From Helicobacteraceae bacterium (GTDB taxonomy: Bacteria > Campylobacterota > Campylobacteria > Campylobacterales > Helicobacteraceae): a stretch of DNA of 8,282 nt. Position numbers and translations under genes: made by a program. Positions 6,483-8,282 of the stretch are shown piece by piece. The notes beneath the pieces were generated by a model. The model made no database searches. It was not told the DNA's origin and was given only the letters and a program-made list of their open reading frames with translations. Each line of letters opens with the position of its first letter. Within the stretch, counting starts at the first letter, position 1. The stretch is taken from contig JARHYY010000124.1 of assembly GCA_029258405.1 (NCBI GenBank), positions 1-8,282 on the forward strand, in the 5' to 3' direction.

Positions 6483-8081
6483 ATGATTTTACTCATTGAT
6501 AATTACGATTCCTTTACCTACAATATAGCTCAAGCATTTAGTCGCCTACACTACCCTCTTAAAGTTGTTCGTAGTGATAAAATTACTATCGCAGAAATTG
6601 CATCAATGAAACCCTCTCATATTATCATTGGTCCTGGACCAGGAAAGCCACAAGATGCAGGGATATCTATCGCCATAGTTCAGCATTTTGCAGGAAAATG
6701 CCCCATACTTGGAATTTGTCTTGGGCATCAAGCAATTCTTGCTGCATTTGGTACAAGCATTATCAATGCCCAAAGAATTGTGCATGGAAAAGTTGAATCC
6801 ATAAAACACCATGCTAAAGGCATATTCCGCCATATTAAAGAGCATACAAAAGTCGCTCGATACCATTCATTAGTAGGTAACAAAGATGAAATTAGTGAAG
6901 AATTTATCATTGCTGCTACAAGCCTTGATGGAGATGTATTAGCAGTTGAGCATTCCTCATATCATCTCATTGGGTTACAATTCCACCCCGAATCAATAGG
7001 CACAGAAGATGGGGAACGCATGCTACTTAATTTTTTACATTATCAACGCGAGCTCCCTCCTATGCAAAATTATCTCAAAAAAGCACTCATGCTCAAAGAT
7101 TTTACCTTCAAAGAAGCATATGATATTATGGATGAACTCACACAAGGGGATATGACTGATGCACAAATAGGGGCTCTTTTTAGTCTTTTAGAGGTTAAGG
7201 GGGTTAATGGTGAGGAATTGGCTGGCTTTGCAAGTCTGCTCAAAAAAAAAGCAGTAGCTTTTCCGCTCCCACAAACACAAGAAAAACGATTAGACATCGT
7301 AGGTACAGGGGGTAGCTCATCTAAAACTTTCAATGTTTCCACCACCTCTAGCCTTCTTTTAGCAAGTGCAGGAGTGAATATTATCAAGCATGGCAATAAA
7401 GCAGTAACGAGCAAAAGTGGCAGTGCTGATTTATTAGAAGCATTAGGCATGAATATTAATATGACTGTAGAGCAATCCATTGCCCTATATGAACAACTTA
7501 ACTTTACTTTTCTTTATGCTGTTAAATACCATGCAGCACTTCGTTTTGCCTCTAATGCACGAAAAAGCTTAGGTTTTAAAACAGCATTTAATCTCTTAGG
7601 TCCCTTAAGTAACCCAGCAAATGTTACACACCAATTTATTGGTGTTTTTGACAAACAATACACAGAAATAATAGCAGAAGCTTTAAGCATTTTAGGTATT
7701 AAGCGTGCAATGGTGGTTAGTGGTTTTGATGGTTATGATGAAATTTCTCTTTGTGCCCCTACTAAAATCACTGAATTAAACAAAGGCTCTATCACAAGCT
7801 ATGATTTCACTCCTATGGAAATAGGATTAGAATATGTGGAGCATTCATTACTTACAGGGGGTGATAAATATAAAAATCTCCATATTGCTATGGATATTTT
7901 CAATAATATATCCTCACCAAAATTAGACTTGGTGGCTTTAAATATGGCTTGTGGTCTTTATCTGTATGACATGTGCAATAACATTCGTGATGGTTTTTTT
8001 ATGGCAAAAGATATTATTGCCTCTAAAAAAGTTTTTACCCTGCTTGAAGCCATCAGAGCATTCTGCCACCATAAAATATAA
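6483..8081 (+). CDS. trpGD: Fused anthranilate synthase amidotransferase / anthranilate phosphoribosyltransferase (TrpGD)
   Basis: The 532-residue fusion has two domains. Residues 1-190 are a class I glutamine amidotransferase (TrpG) with IDNYDSFTYN, GPGPGKP, the nucleophile Cys79 in GICLGHQ, and His168/Glu170 in FHPES; it feeds ammonia to TrpE. Residues 195-532 are TrpD, which transfers phosphoribose from PRPP to anthranilate. TrpD features are DIVGTGGSSSKTFNVST (271-287), KHGNKAVTSKSGSADLLEALG (two pieces from 302), ARKSLGFKTAFNLLGPLSNP (359-378) and the magnesium-binding Asp419-Glu420 in GYDEIS. The usual GTGGD is GTGGS here (Ser278), which is discussed as a finding. AAGGA eight bases before the ATG supports the start. 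The stop is TAA followed by a second in-frame TAA. Confidence 0.96.
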   Translation: MILLIDNYDSFTYNIAQAFSRLHYPLKVVRSDKITIAEIASMKPSHIIIGPGPGKPQDAGISIAIVQHFAGKCPILGICLGHQAILAAFGTSIINAQRIVHGKVESIKHHAKGIFRHIKEHTKVARYHSLVGNKDEISEEFIIAATSLDGDVLAVEHSSYHLIGLQFHPESIGTEDGERMLLNFLHYQRELPPMQNYLKKALMLKDFTFKEAYDIMDELTQGDMTDAQIGALFSLLEVKGVNGEELAGFASLLKKKAVAFPLPQTQEKRLDIVGTGGSSSKTFNVSTTSSLLLASAGVNIIKHGNKAVTSKSGSADLLEALGMNINMTVEQSIALYEQLNFTFLYAVKYHAALRFASNARKSLGFKTAFNLLGPLSNPANVTHQFIGVFDKQYTEIIAEALSILGIKRAMVVSGFDGYDEISLCAPTKITELNKGSITSYDFTPMEIGLEYVEHSLLTGGDKYKNLHIAMDIFNNISSPKLDLVALNMACGLYLYDMCNNIRDGFFMAKDIIASKKVFTLLEAIRAFCHHKI

Positions 8082-8083
8082 TA

Positions 8084-8101
8084 AGAGCTTTGTATAGCTC
8101 T
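8084..8101 (+). terminator. Small hairpin just after trpGD, no T-run
   Basis: AGAGCT (8084-8089), a six-base loop and AGCTCT (8096-8101) form a perfect six-base-pair stem that begins at the second stop codon. It is followed by C-rich sequence, not by T residues, so it is not a standard intrinsic terminator. It may protect the mRNA 3' end or act together with the region that follows. Confidence 0.4.
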
Positions 8102-8169
8102 CCCCAAACACTACCTAACAATCCAACAACCCTCAATTATACTATACCCAAACCTCAAACCTCAAACAA
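8098..8169 (+). terminator. G-free, C-rich trailer: candidate Rho-utilisation region
   Basis: The coding strand has no G at all for 72 bases and is about 40% C (29 of 72), directly downstream of trpGD. A C-over-G bubble in unstructured RNA is what the Rho termination factor loads on. A seven-base unit, CAAACCT, is repeated 2.7 times at 8149-8167 within it. The Rho role is inference from composition. The remaining bases 8170-8282 are AT-rich and I see no gene, promoter or RNA in them that I can support. Confidence 0.42.
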
Positions 8170-8282
8170 GCAATAAACCTTAGAGTCCAAAAATTCAAAT
8201 AACAGAATAAACCTTAAAGAACTTACTTAACTCCACTATATAAAGTTATATTATAAGCTCATTGTAAAAACAAACTCAAGCA

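Noticed and set aside
5555..7480. Open frames on both strands inside trpE and trpGD
   Set aside because: Both trp genes are intact with full motif sets; the alternative frames show no family features.
8136..8141. TATAAT on the minus strand after trpGD
   Set aside because: It has no properly spaced -35 and would only produce antisense RNA to trpGD; probably chance.
8172..8216. Two copies of AATAAACCTTA about 35 bases apart
   Set aside because: They are short, AT-rich and without further structure; not enough to call a repeat element or attachment site.

Overview
The window looks like ordinary chromosome from a member of the Campylobacterota, most likely an enterohepatic Helicobacter. This is inferred from the low-GC base composition, the run tonB-like / fliO / fliN / nth (which I recall as conserved in Helicobacter pylori), and a trpE plus fused trpGD pair. 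I could not run a database search. There are no mobile elements, CRISPR arrays, tRNA or rRNA genes that I can support.

Layout. Bases 1-241 (minus) carry the start of a membrane chemoreceptor gene that runs off the left edge. Bases 242-488 hold its promoter region, dominated by an alternating TA tract inside a 44-bp perfect palindrome. Bases 489-4910 are seven tightly packed minus-strand genes. In transcription order they are: a PHP-family histidinol-phosphatase-like phosphatase, a DUF475/TerC-type membrane protein, endonuclease III (nth), the flagellar switch protein FliN, a small exported protein, a FliO-like flagellar export protein, and a TonB-like protein. Spacings run from a 17-base overlap to an 84-base gap. 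The 84-base gap, before fliN, contains a good sigma-70-type promoter, so the cluster may be two transcription units. A 136-base divergent promoter region (4911-5046) separates this cluster from the plus-strand trp genes. trpE (5047-6480) and the fused trpGD (6483-8081) encode the enzymes for chorismate to phosphoribosyl-anthranilate. After trpGD come a small hairpin without a T-run and a 72-base stretch with no G, about 40% C on the coding strand, which looks like a Rho-dependent termination region.

How the genes fit together. TrpE and the TrpG domain make anthranilate from chorismate and glutamine, and the TrpD domain adds the phosphoribosyl group; trpC, trpB and trpA are not in the window. 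FliN, the exported protein and FliO form a flagellar block. The exported protein and FliO share one reading frame and are separated only by two stop codons and a ribosome binding site, so they may be the two halves of a longer FliO split into two genes. The chemoreceptor next door is also a motility gene, and its promoter contains a repeat of the type that changes length.

The points most worth a second look are the TA palindrome in the chemoreceptor promoter, the possible split fliO, the substitution of the conserved Asp in the TrpD GTGGD loop, and the G-free trailer after trpGD. I see no clear sign of a wholly new system; most of the window is core chromosome.
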